Positions 52,377 through 61,500 of a stretch of 64,000 nt of DNA are shown here, piece after piece. Where the stretch lies: assembly GCA_943370295.1 (NCBI GenBank), contig CALRQL020000004.1:248001-312000 (forward strand), given 5' to 3'. The translations under genes were made by a program, and so were the position numbers. Numbering within the stretch: the stretch's first letter is position 1; each line of letters opens with the position of its first letter. The notes beneath the pieces were generated by a model, which worked only from the letters and a program-made list of their open reading frames with translations, searched no databases and was not told where the DNA came from. The DNA comes from SB11 sp943370295 (GTDB lineage: Bacteria; Bacteroidota; Bacteroidia; UBA8524).

Positions 52377-53493
52377 TGTAATAGCGTTTGATGTACCCAG
52401 TCCGCCAAATTACGGCGGTGTTGTGGATATATACTACAAACTGGAAGCTATGCACGCCGCAGGCATACAAATACACCTGCACTGCTATCAGTACGGCCGT
52501 AGTATGGCTGCTGACTTAAAGAAAATTTGCAAAACAGTTACCTACTACCCAAGGCGTACTTTCCGCAACCCGTTTTACGGGAAACTCCCATACATTGTGG
52601 CTACCCGCAACTCAACAGCAATGATTGAGAATCTTAACAAAAATGATTTCCCGATTTTGTTTGAAGGCTTGCATTGCTGCTATTACCTTACCCATGAAAG
52701 CCTTACAAGCAGATTAAAAATTGTGCGCACCCATAATATTGAGCATGATTATTACAAAAACCTTGAGTTGGTTGAGGATAATTTTTTCAAAAAATACTTT
52801 TTCAGGTTAGAGAGTGAGCGGCTAAAGAAATTTGAGGCATCACTGAAACACGCCGATGTTATTGCTGCCATCTCACCCAACGACCACAAATACTTCTCAA
52901 AACACTTTAAGAGAGTAATGTACTTACCCGCGTTTCACCCCAACCATGATGTTGTATCAAAAACCGGTAAAGGAAACTATTTGCTGTATCACGGTAATTT
53001 GGGAGTTGGTGAAAACGAAGAGGCAGCAATGTTCCTGATAAAGAACGTGTTTTCAGGGCTTGAGTATCCTGTTATTATTGCCGGAAATAACCCTTCCTTA
53101 GAGTTAAAAAAAGAGATATTAAACCACCCCAATATCACACTAAACGATAAAGCAAGCTCCTCGCAAATACTATCATTAATAAAAAATGCCCAAATAAACG
53201 TATTACCTACTTTTCAGAGTACGGGAATTAAATTAAAGCTCATCAATAGTCTATTTGTAGGCAGGCACTGTGTTGTAAATGATAAGATGGTAAAAAACAC
53301 AGGGCTTGAAGAATTGTGCCATGTGGCAAATAAACCTGCTGATTTCATAAAAGCCATAAAGAAACTATGGGAGAAAGAATTTACTAAGAGTGATATTGAA
53401 GCCCGTGAACAACTGTTGCAACAGGGGTTTTCAAACGCTCAAAATGTAAAAATACTGGAAAACGTACTCGAAGAAGTAAGCACGATTAGCTAA
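52357..53493 (+). CDS. Glycosyltransferase, GT4-like
   Basis: The 378-residue protein begins VIAFDVPSPPNYGGVVDIYYKLEAM, the loop of GT-B transferases. It has RTHNIEHDYYKNLELVE in the middle and a C-terminal donor domain (LLYHGNLGVGENEEAAMFLIKNV, then NVLPTFQSTGIKLKLINSLFVG). The GIKLKLINSL segment stands where the EX7E donor motif of GT4 enzymes sits, with Gln-Ser-Thr-Gly in place of the first Glu. It overlaps the transferase upstream by 20 bases, and its stop overlaps the convergent ftsE-like gene by 8. Acceptor unknown. Confidence 0.85.
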   Translation: MLGKEINVIAFDVPSPPNYGGVVDIYYKLEAMHAAGIQIHLHCYQYGRSMAADLKKICKTVTYYPRRTFRNPFYGKLPYIVATRNSTAMIENLNKNDFPILFEGLHCCYYLTHESLTSRLKIVRTHNIEHDYYKNLELVEDNFFKKYFFRLESERLKKFEASLKHADVIAAISPNDHKYFSKHFKRVMYLPAFHPNHDVVSKTGKGNYLLYHGNLGVGENEEAAMFLIKNVFSGLEYPVIIAGNNPSLELKKEILNHPNITLNDKASSSQILSLIKNAQINVLPTFQSTGIKLKLINSLFVGRHCVVNDKMVKNTGLEELCHVANKPADFIKAIKKLWEKEFTKSDIEAREQLLQQGFSNAQNVKILENVLEEVSTIS

Positions 53494-54169
53494 CCGTTGA
53501 GGCAAACACTTTACCGCCTTCACAGCGATACACCTTGCCGTAAAATTTATTAATCAGTCTGTAATCATGTGTTGCCATTATCACAGCAGTACCCTCAGCA
53601 TTAATTTGTTTTAATACTGCCATAATATCATCTGCCACCTCAGGGTCAAGGTTTCCGGTAGGTTCATCGGCAATAATCAGCTCGGGGTTATTTAATAATG
53701 CACGTGCAATAACTACTCGTTGTTGCTCACCACCGCTTAGTTCGTGTGGCATCTTATGTTCTTTAGTCGCCAAACCCACTTGCTTCAATACTTCTGCAAC
53801 ACGGTTTTTTCTGCGGTCTGTTTCTGCCCAACCCGTAGAACGTAGCACAAAATCAAGGTTATCAAACACAGTACGGTCATATAACAATTGAAAATCTTGA
53901 AAAACAATACCCAATTTGCGTCGTAGCTGTGAAACCTTTTTTCGCGAGATGTTGTCTAAATCAATGCCCGCAACAGTAATACTACCTTCTTTCAAAGGCA
54001 AATCAGCGTACAGTGTTTTTAATAAACTCGATTTGCCGCTACCTGTTTTCCCTATAAGGTACACAAATTCGCCGGCACCTACTTCTAGGTTCAAGTCGTG
54101 TAAAACCAAACTGTTATTATGCTGAAAAATATTGGCATTACTAATACTAACTACCTTTGGGGCTTCCAT
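53486..54169 (-). CDS. ABC ATPase, FtsE-like
   Basis: The protein has 227 residues from ATG 54169 (a TTG nine bases upstream is the other option). Walker A reads GKTGSGKSS, the Q loop VFQDFQLLYDRTVFDNL, the signature LSGGEQQRV, Walker B LIIADEPTGNLDPE and the H loop ATHDYRL. The overall pattern, with an AGIDLDNISRKKVSQLRRKLG insertion, resembles FtsE, which with FtsX regulates cell-wall hydrolysis at division. The ftsX partner is not adjacent. The 3' end overlaps the convergent glycosyltransferase gene by 8 bases. Confidence 0.85.
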   Translation of the reverse strand: MEAPKVVSISNANIFQHNNSLVLHDLNLEVGAGEFVYLIGKTGSGKSSLLKTLYADLPLKEGSITVAGIDLDNISRKKVSQLRRKLGIVFQDFQLLYDRTVFDNLDFVLRSTGWAETDRRKNRVAEVLKQVGLATKEHKMPHELSGGEQQRVVIARALLNNPELIIADEPTGNLDPEVADDIMAVLKQINAEGTAVIMATHDYRLINKFYGKVYRCEGGKVFASTVS

Positions 54170-54313
54170 ACTGTGCAATAATACTGATTTTTGAAAAGAA
54201 AATAACTGTATTTAAAAACTGAAATTTACGCCAAAGGCCTGCTGACGTTAAAATCTTAATAAATACTTTACACGTTTCTTTAAAAAATTTGGGGCGATTA
54301 AAGATAAAATATA

Positions 54314-54321
54314 TACATTTG
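54314..54321 (+). promoter_or_regulatory. -7 box TACATTTG for the TPR lipoprotein gene
   Basis: TACATTTG matches the Bacteroidota -7 box; a TTTG lies 22 bases upstream (54288-54291), slightly wider than usual. The leader to ATG 54366 would be about 38 bases. Confidence 0.55.
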
Positions 54322-54365
54322 CAGAGATTAGAACTTGTGCAACGTTACAAACGTTAATAAAACCT

Positions 54366-56150
54366 ATGAAATTATTCAGCATTAAAAAGGTAAATTTACC
54401 GGTAGCAGTAGTAGCAGTAATATCTGTTGCGGCTTGTACGAACATTAAAAAGGCAGCGAAAGACTACCAAGAAAATGTTAAAACAGAGGCTACCCCTAAA
54501 GTATTGGAATTGCACGGCGACTCTGTAGCATACGAAGTGTCTGTTACTGTTCCAGCTAAGAAATTTCACAAAAAGGCATCTGTGAAGATTGAGCCTATTT
54601 TACAATACAGTAACGATACAGTTTCACGTCCTCCTGTAACAATTAAAGGAGAAGAAGCTCCCGGAAAAGGAAAGCTTGTAATCGATTCTAAAACCGGCGG
54701 AACCGTTAAGTTTGAAGATAAATTCGCTTACAGCGACAAAATGAGCAAGTCAAAGCTGGTAGCATCTGAAACATTTATGATTGCCGGCGATGAAAAAGAA
54801 CTTGACCAATGTGTTGTAATTGAAGATCAAAGGCTTTTGGCTGATGGTATCATTACTACTTCACGCATGTTGAAAGCTGATGAAGATGTATTGTTATCAG
54901 TTGACGAATATGTGCCCGTAGATAAAACTCAAAGCATTACTGTTTATTACCTAATAAACAATGCTACTTTCAATCCTAAGTTTAAAGATAAAAACTCAGG
55001 TGTTGATAACGATGTGCAAATTGCTTCTCTTAGCTCTTTGCTAAAAGATCCAACGTTTGAAATTACCGGCCTTAACTTTAACTCTTTCGCTTCTCCTGAT
55101 GGCGAAATGGATCGTAACGAAGAACTTTCAAGCGATCGTTCAGAAGCTACTGTTGCTTGGTTTAAACAATACCTTAAAAAATTAGGTCGCTATGAAATGT
55201 TTGACAGCAACTTTAAAGCTGCTAACCACTTCAAAGAAGATTGGAAAGGCTGGAAATCATTAGTACAAGCTTCAGACTTATCTGATAAAGATGCAATATT
55301 GGCTATTATGAATAACAATAGTCTTACTGATGATGATAAAGAAGCTCAGATTAAAAGCAAGCACGCTGCTTCATATGAAAAAATGAAAAACGTGTTGCTT
55401 CCAAAACTTCGCCGTACCGAAATTACTTTTACTGCTAAAGGTGGTTTGAAAACCGACGAAGATCTTAAAGCACAAGCTAACTCACTGGATAACCTTAACC
55501 AAGATGAAGTAATGCAGTTGGGTAAAATTGTTAACAATGTTAACGACCGCAAACGCATCTACGGTTACTATGTAAGCAAATACAGCAACGATTGGAGAGG
55601 TTATAACAACTTAGCTGTTGCTAACTTGCAAGCCGGTGAAGTTGAAGACGGTATGAAAAATCTTAAGAAAGCTGATGAGCTTTCTGCAAACAATGCTTAT
55701 GTATTAAACAACATGGGTGTTGCTTACAAAATGCAACAACAATACACCGAGTCTGAAGAGAAATACCGTGCGGCTAAATCAAAAATGGATCGCAACGTAA
55801 ATCCTGATTACAACCTTGGTGTACTTTACACCCGCATGGGTAAATATACTAATGCAACTGAAAGCTTTAAAAGCACTACTTGCCGCTACAACGTAGCGCT
55901 TGCCTACTTGCTAAAAGGCGAGTATGACAATGCTGAAAAGACTTTCAACTGTATCCCTGCTGAGAAAAAAGACGCCGATACTTATTACCTAATGGCTGTT
56001 ACTTCAGCTCGTAAAGGTAAGTTGGACGGTGTTGCTACCAACCTTGCCCGTGCTATCCAAATGGACAGCAAATTGAAATCAAAAGCTAAAGATGATTTAG
56101 AGTTCCGTGATTTCAAAGGCAAATCAGAGTTTGACAACCTTTTGCGATAA
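54366..56150 (+). CDS. Lipoprotein with OmpA-like middle domain and C-terminal TPR repeats
   Basis: The 594-residue protein has a lipoprotein signal (VISVAAC, Cys24). Residues about 50-210 are beta-rich and unassigned. Near 265-290 the sequence NSFASPDGEMDRNEELSSDRSEATVAWF has the ASPDG-N-LS-RA pattern of OmpA-like and DUF3868-type proteins that bind peptidoglycan or anchor fimbriae. Residues about 410-570 hold TPR-like helices (WRGYNNLAVANLQAGEVEDGMKNLKKA, then AYVLNNMGVAYKMQQQYTESEEKYRAA). It is probably an envelope scaffold attached to a membrane; no enzyme motif is seen. The gene has its own promoter and terminator. Confidence 0.8.
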   Translation: MKLFSIKKVNLPVAVVAVISVAACTNIKKAAKDYQENVKTEATPKVLELHGDSVAYEVSVTVPAKKFHKKASVKIEPILQYSNDTVSRPPVTIKGEEAPGKGKLVIDSKTGGTVKFEDKFAYSDKMSKSKLVASETFMIAGDEKELDQCVVIEDQRLLADGIITTSRMLKADEDVLLSVDEYVPVDKTQSITVYYLINNATFNPKFKDKNSGVDNDVQIASLSSLLKDPTFEITGLNFNSFASPDGEMDRNEELSSDRSEATVAWFKQYLKKLGRYEMFDSNFKAANHFKEDWKGWKSLVQASDLSDKDAILAIMNNNSLTDDDKEAQIKSKHAASYEKMKNVLLPKLRRTEITFTAKGGLKTDEDLKAQANSLDNLNQDEVMQLGKIVNNVNDRKRIYGYYVSKYSNDWRGYNNLAVANLQAGEVEDGMKNLKKADELSANNAYVLNNMGVAYKMQQQYTESEEKYRAAKSKMDRNVNPDYNLGVLYTRMGKYTNATESFKSTTCRYNVALAYLLKGEYDNAEKTFNCIPAEKKDADTYYLMAVTSARKGKLDGVATNLARAIQMDSKLKSKAKDDLEFRDFKGKSEFDNLLR

Positions 56151-56174
56151 CCTGCTTTAGTAGCGGAAAAATAT

Positions 56175-56196
56175 AAAGCCCCTTTTTAGGGGCTTT
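56175..56196 (+). terminator. Rho-independent terminator after the TPR lipoprotein gene
   Basis: AAAGCCCCT and AGGGGCTTT flank a TTTT loop and are followed by further T. It lies about 25 bases past the stop. Confidence 0.88.
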
Positions 56197-56393
56197 TTTT
56201 ATGGAGTAAAGGGAACACTAATAATCACCACAGAGTTAATTATTCTTTGTGCTAATGAAGAGTTATCACCCTCAACTTTACAGTAATGATTGGCCTTTGA
56301 ATTCTATTAGAACGATTGCTCTTTAGCATCTTTGCGTTATGGAATAGTAAACAGTATAGAAGGGTCACTGAAAGCCTGAAGAAAAGTGTTTGT

Positions 56394-57083
56394 TTACCTT
56401 ATAACCCAATCGATAGATTCTTTACCCTGCTGTTGTAAGTATTGATTAGTTTTTGAGAAGTGTTTGCATCCAAAGAAGCCATTGTATGCTGAGAATGGTG
56501 ATGGATGAGCGGCTTTTAGTATCAAATGTTTATTGCCGTCAATTAGTGTTTCTTTGTTTTGGGCAAACCGTCCCCAAAGTATAAATACTAAGCCATTGTG
56601 ATTGTTTGATACAGTTTGTATTACTTTATCAGTAAATGTTTCCCAACCTTTGCCTTGGTGTGAACCTGCAGTGTTTGCCCGCACGGTTAATGTGGCGTTT
56701 AGAAGCAACACACCTTGCTTGGCCCAGCTCTCAAGATTACCTTTAGTTGCAGACATTGGCTCACCAATATCGCTGGCAATCTCTTTAAATATATTTACTA
56801 ATGAAGGAGGTTGACGTACCCCATCCTGAACGGAGAAACATAAACCATGCGCTTGCCCGGCTCCATGGTATGGATCTTGACCAATTAATACCACCTTTAC
56901 TTTATCAAAGGGGGTGAGGTTTAGGGCATTAAATATTAACTTACCGGGAGGGTATATTGCATATTTTGATTTCTCTTCAACCAAAAATGCCCTTAATGCC
57001 TTAAAGTAAGGAGCTTCAAACTCAGGTTGTAAGTATTTCAGCCAGCTTTCATCAAGCTGAATGTTTTTTTCTGCCGAAGTCAT
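56394..57083 (-). CDS. ung: Uracil-DNA glycosylase, family 1 (UDG)
   Basis: The 229-residue enzyme removes uracil from DNA. The catalytic water-activating Asp is D70 in GQDPYHG, the uracil-binding pocket continues GLCFSVQDGV, and the DNA-intercalating loop is AAHPSPFSAYNGFFG with H193. The LLLNATLTVRANTAGSHQGKGWE segment is also a family hallmark. Size is normal. It is a single gene with a consensus -7 box just upstream. Confidence 0.97.
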   Translation of the reverse strand: MTSAEKNIQLDESWLKYLQPEFEAPYFKALRAFLVEEKSKYAIYPPGKLIFNALNLTPFDKVKVVLIGQDPYHGAGQAHGLCFSVQDGVRQPPSLVNIFKEIASDIGEPMSATKGNLESWAKQGVLLLNATLTVRANTAGSHQGKGWETFTDKVIQTVSNNHNGLVFILWGRFAQNKETLIDGNKHLILKAAHPSPFSAYNGFFGCKHFSKTNQYLQQQGKESIDWVIR

Positions 57084-57096
57084 GTAAAAGTTTTAT

Positions 57097-57104
57097 CAAA
57101 TATA
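57097..57104 (-). promoter_or_regulatory. -7 box TATATTTG for ung
   Basis: The minus strand reads TATATTTG, 13 bases before the ATG at 57083, a full match to TAnnTTTG. Confidence 0.5.
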
Positions 57105-57129
57105 AAACCTGTACATGATATAACGAACA

Positions 57130-60100
57130 TTAACGCAGTAGGGTAACAGTGCCCTTATAATCGTAGTCAACCCCATTAAAGCCTGTGATTTTTACTACGT
57201 AAAAGTACACGTCTTGCTGTACAGGATAGTCTTTAAATTTACCATCCCAGCCCTCATTTATATCCGTTGAAGTATAAACAGCCTCTCCCCAGCGATTAAA
57301 AATTGTTATTGAGAATGCTGAAATCCCATCTGCTGATACCCAAAAGCGTTCATTTTCAATACGTCCGGCATTATCTGGCGCAAACGCATTAGGTATAAAC
57401 ACTATAATATCGGGTAGTATCACCAATTCGCGCCCTGTTTGGCTTTCGCAGCCATGGTTGCTCACCACCCTTAAGCTTACCCAGTACTTACCTGAGTCAG
57501 TGGGATACTCAAACGTTGGATTCTTTTGGTCTGAAAACGAACTGTCAGGGTCGCCAAAGCTCCACAAATAGCTTGTGATATTATCCGGAGCATCAATAGT
57601 GGTGCGGTCGGTAAACGTAATAACGTTTTGAACAATTGTTGTTACCCAATTAGAGGCATCCATATCTGCTACCGGCACAGGATAAATAACGGCTTGTGCA
57701 GGAGTTGCATTTTGCGAGCAATTGCGTTCAGAAGTAACCTTTAGGTTAATGGTATAAGTTCCGTTGGTTTGGAATGTATGAGAAGGAAGTGTATTTGTTG
57801 AAGTATTATCAGTACTTGAAGGGTCACCAAAATCCCACTCATACTTAGCATTGTTGGGCAAGTCAGTTTGAGCTTCAAAACTTACGGTATGGGGCTCACA
57901 CCCATTCGCATCTGTTACCACAATTGTGGCTACAGGTGTAGGGTAAAAACAAACATTAATCGTATTTGAAGCCGCAGGGCAGGCGCCATTAGGAAGTGTT
58001 GATGCCGTAACATCAATACACTTATCGGTCATAGCGGGTTGGTATATGCTAACGGTATCGGTTGCAGGACTAAAAGAACCCGCACCGGTTGAAGCCCAGC
58101 TCATGCCTGCACTATTTCTATAACTTGCTTTCACCGTAATTGGTTTCCCCTCGCAAGCAGCATCAGGGGGTGTTACAGTTACTATTGGTGCAGCATCAAC
58201 ATTTATTGAGCCGGTAATAAAGTTTTTGCATCCCTCGTTTGAGGTATAGTCGTACCTTAAATTGTATTGGCCTGCGGGTTGACTGGCAATAAAATCACCG
58301 TTTGTGTTTATACCGGTTCCTGTCCAAATGCCACCGGTAGGATTGGCATAATTCATTACATTCACTATACCGGCATTTGAGCAAATACCTGGTAATGCAG
58401 ATAGACCTACGCTTGGCACAGGTTTTACTCTCAAAATTAAATAGTCTGTTGCAGGGCAATTATTGCCGGGTATGTCGTAAGTATAAGTTAAGCGGTGAGT
58501 ATCTGCCAATACTAAAGCCGGATTAAACCAATTGGTATTAACAATACCGCCCGATGCGCTTTGCCAACTTCCACCGGCGGGCGAAGGAAATGCTTCACTT
58601 AGGCTAAAGATAGTATCGTTTCCACACTTAGGGGCAAGGGCTCCTGCATCAACCACAGGAACAACGCGGGAGCTAATATTGGCGCAGTTGGTATTTAAAC
58701 AGCCAAAAAAGTTTGTTAGATCAAGACAAAGCTTATAGGTTTGGTTTTGTGGTACGGTAGATAGGTTGAACAAGGCGTTTTGGCCGTTGTTTTCTATACC
58801 TGTGCTACCCCCCGGTGTTGCTGTTGACCATTTCCATGTACCCGGTGTGTTGGTTGTTGGCGAAAGAGTAATGCTCTTTAAATCCATTTTGCCCTTATCA
58901 CCGCATAATGAAGTATCTTTTAATACAACATCGGGTAAACGTATAATTCTGAGTGTGGTTGATTTGTTGGCTTTGCAATTGTTTTGGTCAACAACAGCAT
59001 AGTTTACAGTAATAACTTTAAGTGCCTGTGTTTTATCCACCACAATCGAGTCAGGGTAGAAAAAGGTTCCGTTTCCAATCCAATCAGGGTCTTCAGCACA
59101 AGTCCAAATACCATTGGTTATTGTTGGAAATGCCAATCCTTCGGCCAAGCTAAAGGGCGTTGCTTTTTCGCAGCGGTCTTTAATTGGAGTAAATGTGATG
59201 ACGGGGAGTTGGTTAATTGTTATTGCAACCGTGTCTTCGTTTTCACAACTCACCCCTCCGTATATTCGTACAGCATTCAATCTATACGTTTCCGGAGTTG
59301 TCATAATTTCTTGGAATGTACCGCTGGTTGAAAACGGGGTAGTGCTGGGTAACTTATACCACTTATACATATCAGCACCCGATGCTGTTATTCTTAACGT
59401 ATCGTTGTAGCAAATACCTTTATCAGGGCCTGCTGAAACGGGAACGGTATTAACATAAAGTTTATAGCTGGCGGTATCCGTGCATCCTATTGAGTCACGT
59501 ACTACGGCAACATAAGTGTTACTATCCTTTACAGTAATTTTTCGTGAAGTGTCGTTTGTATTCCAAAGGTATTTGTAATTAGCAGGGAAGGTGTCGTTAC
59601 CTGCGTCCAGCTCAACAAAAGCATTGTAACATATACGTGAACCGGTATCCAAATGGATTAAAGGCTTCATGCGGTACAATATCTTCATAGAGTCGCCGCT
59701 GGTACAGCCTTGCCCATCAGAAACGCTTATGCGTATTACAGTATCTTTTGTGGGTATTAAGTTGATAGATGTTAGGGTATCGGCAGTATTCCACAAATAT
59801 TTGTAGGGTGGGGCTCCCAAAGTAGTTTTAGACTGTATAGGTAGCGAACCTCCTTCACAAATAAAAGTGTCTTTAGGTAATTCTACTTGTACGTAAGGGT
59901 CAATATAAATCGTGTCAGAAAAAGCATTTACGCAAGGTGTTGTTGTCTTCAAACTAATGATTGCAACGTTCATACCCGGCTTCATTTGTATGGTATCTTT
60001 CATTTTACTACTGGTGTAGTAAATGGCACCTGTAGAGTCTCTAAATTTCCACTCTGTTACCAAACCGCCGGCATAATTTTTTGCTGGAGTAGCTTCCATG

Positions 60101-61401
60101 GCAACCCTTCCACAAGTTAGTTTTACAAAGTTTCGAGAAGCTTTTGGCGACTCACGCACTGTAATAGAAAAGGCTCTTACTGCCACCCCATTCAGCGGGC
60201 AGGCATTATCTCTTGCTGTAATGGTAAATGTATACGGAACATTGCTTACATCCGCCTCAGCAGGTGTCCAGCAAACCTTACCTGAGGCAAATGCCACAGT
60301 ATTATTGTTATGTGTAAATGTTGCTCGAGGTATACCTCGGTTCCACGATATCACCACCGTATCTCTGTTTACATCAGCGTCAGTAGTAATAATGTCCAAG
60401 CAAACTTGCTGGCCTGCGCAAGCACGAGCTGAAAAAGGAGGCTTAATAACAGGAATGTTATTATTGGGGCAATTCACCACAATCACCTGCATATCTCGCC
60501 TCGTTCGGCCTATCTCAACCATCGTTCCGTTAATGCGCCGCCATTCAGTAACTTCAATCACAATAACCCCGGTTTCGTTCACTTTGGTTGGCCTAAAACT
60601 GAGGTCACCGGTAATAGAATCAAGCCTGAAACCGGCTGGGGATGTTAAACTTGCGTTCGGAAACCCTAAAAACGACATAGGTTTTGTAGGGGTGAAACTG
60701 CCTGAGTAGCTAACAGTAGTAGAGGGGCCTTGGTATGCAGGAGCTAATGCGTATGAAAGAGAATCTCCATTATCTAAAGTGTCTATCGCGCCGTTGTTAA
60801 ATACAAAGTCTTGGCCTACGCATATAATTGCTACAGGGTAGCTGGTATATGCAGGTGAGTTGTTACAAATGTTATTGCAAGCATCAATTGTGGCATCGGT
60901 ATAAAACCCTTGGTTAGCGGCTCCGGTGCTTATAGTTGTTGAGCGTACATAAATGGTAGTTGAAATTTTGAATTTACAACATCCTTGTGCTATGAAAGAA
61001 GATAAATCTACTACTCCTTTGTACAAGTGCTCTTCGATGCCGTATGGAAAACTGCCGTTTTGGCAAGCGCTCTTTGCTGAACCGCACAATTGGGTTATAT
61101 CTGTGATTGAAATACGGGTAATGTTTACAGTTCCCAGTGCTTGGCCGTTACAGCTTCCGTTTGCTCCCGTGATGTTTAACACAGGATGGGGGCAGTTTTG
61201 CCCGGTGCCGCCACCGCCACCGCCAGAAACATTACAACCATTACAATCACGGTAAAACTTAAAAGTGATTTCATATTTACCGTTTCCCAAACATTTATAT
61301 AAAATATCAGACCCCACCACGTGGTCGGCAAATGCTGAAAGGCAAAATACCATACTGATACCTAAAGAAAATAATAACTTTTTTGTATTTATGAAGCGCA
61401 T
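57130..61401 (-). CDS. Large secreted protein with two PKD domains and type B (gliding-associated) sorting domain
   Basis: The 1423-residue protein has a signal peptide (to about AFA). An N-terminal domain (ADHVVGSDILYKCLGNGKYEITFKFYRDC, then a GGGGGG linker and paired cysteines) is of a kind common in Bacteroidota surface proteins. Long beta-sandwich arrays without clear names follow. Two PKD domains lie near the end (YEWDFGDPSSTDN and YLWSFGDPDSSFSDQ). The final 90 residues are the type B sorting domain: IPNAFAPDNAGRIENERF, FSITIFNRWGEAVY, GWDGKFKDYPVQQDVYFYVVK and YKGTVTLLR. Type B cargo is secreted by the T9SS, is not cut by PorU, and usually needs a PorP/SprF-type partner. It may act as an adhesin; there is no direct evidence. 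Confidence 0.88.
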   Translation of the reverse strand: MRFINTKKLLFSLGISMVFCLSAFADHVVGSDILYKCLGNGKYEITFKFYRDCNGCNVSGGGGGGTGQNCPHPVLNITGANGSCNGQALGTVNITRISITDITQLCGSAKSACQNGSFPYGIEEHLYKGVVDLSSFIAQGCCKFKISTTIYVRSTTISTGAANQGFYTDATIDACNNICNNSPAYTSYPVAIICVGQDFVFNNGAIDTLDNGDSLSYALAPAYQGPSTTVSYSGSFTPTKPMSFLGFPNASLTSPAGFRLDSITGDLSFRPTKVNETGVIVIEVTEWRRINGTMVEIGRTRRDMQVIVVNCPNNNIPVIKPPFSARACAGQQVCLDIITTDADVNRDTVVISWNRGIPRATFTHNNNTVAFASGKVCWTPAEADVSNVPYTFTITARDNACPLNGVAVRAFSITVRESPKASRNFVKLTCGRVAMEATPAKNYAGGLVTEWKFRDSTGAIYYTSSKMKDTIQMKPGMNVAIISLKTTTPCVNAFSDTIYIDPYVQVELPKDTFICEGGSLPIQSKTTLGAPPYKYLWNTADTLTSINLIPTKDTVIRISVSDGQGCTSGDSMKILYRMKPLIHLDTGSRICYNAFVELDAGNDTFPANYKYLWNTNDTSRKITVKDSNTYVAVVRDSIGCTDTASYKLYVNTVPVSAGPDKGICYNDTLRITASGADMYKWYKLPSTTPFSTSGTFQEIMTTPETYRLNAVRIYGGVSCENEDTVAITINQLPVITFTPIKDRCEKATPFSLAEGLAFPTITNGIWTCAEDPDWIGNGTFFYPDSIVVDKTQALKVITVNYAVVDQNNCKANKSTTLRIIRLPDVVLKDTSLCGDKGKMDLKSITLSPTTNTPGTWKWSTATPGGSTGIENNGQNALFNLSTVPQNQTYKLCLDLTNFFGCLNTNCANISSRVVPVVDAGALAPKCGNDTIFSLSEAFPSPAGGSWQSASGGIVNTNWFNPALVLADTHRLTYTYDIPGNNCPATDYLILRVKPVPSVGLSALPGICSNAGIVNVMNYANPTGGIWTGTGINTNGDFIASQPAGQYNLRYDYTSNEGCKNFITGSINVDAAPIVTVTPPDAACEGKPITVKASYRNSAGMSWASTGAGSFSPATDTVSIYQPAMTDKCIDVTASTLPNGACPAASNTINVCFYPTPVATIVVTDANGCEPHTVSFEAQTDLPNNAKYEWDFGDPSSTDNTSTNTLPSHTFQTNGTYTINLKVTSERNCSQNATPAQAVIYPVPVADMDASNWVTTIVQNVITFTDRTTIDAPDNITSYLWSFGDPDSSFSDQKNPTFEYPTDSGKYWVSLRVVSNHGCESQTGRELVILPDIIVFIPNAFAPDNAGRIENERFWVSADGISAFSITIFNRWGEAVYTSTDINEGWDGKFKDYPVQQDVYFYVVKITGFNGVDYDYKGTVTLLR

Positions 61402-61409
61402 AACTTAAT

Positions 61410-61417
61410 CAAAGATA
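61410..61417 (-). promoter_or_regulatory. -7 box TATCTTTG for the type-B-CTD gene
   Basis: The minus strand reads TATCTTTG, a full match, 8 bases before ATG 61401. The message would be almost leaderless. Confidence 0.55.
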
Positions 61418-61485
61418 CATTTTTATGATGTAAAGTTGCCTGTGTGTAATTGGAATGTATATTTAAAATTAACTATTTGAATTGC

Positions 61486-61493
61486 TAATTTTG
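61486..61493 (+). promoter_or_regulatory. -7 box TAATTTTG for the MGMT-like gene
   Basis: TAATTTTG matches TAnnTTTG and ends 7 bases before ATG 61501, predicting a leaderless transcript divergent from the large gene to the left. Confidence 0.5.
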
Positions 61494-61500
61494 AACTTAA

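Noticed and set aside
60098..60709. A 203-codon plus-strand frame inside the type-B-CTD gene
   Set aside because: It is antisense to a continuous 1423-residue gene, with no family features.
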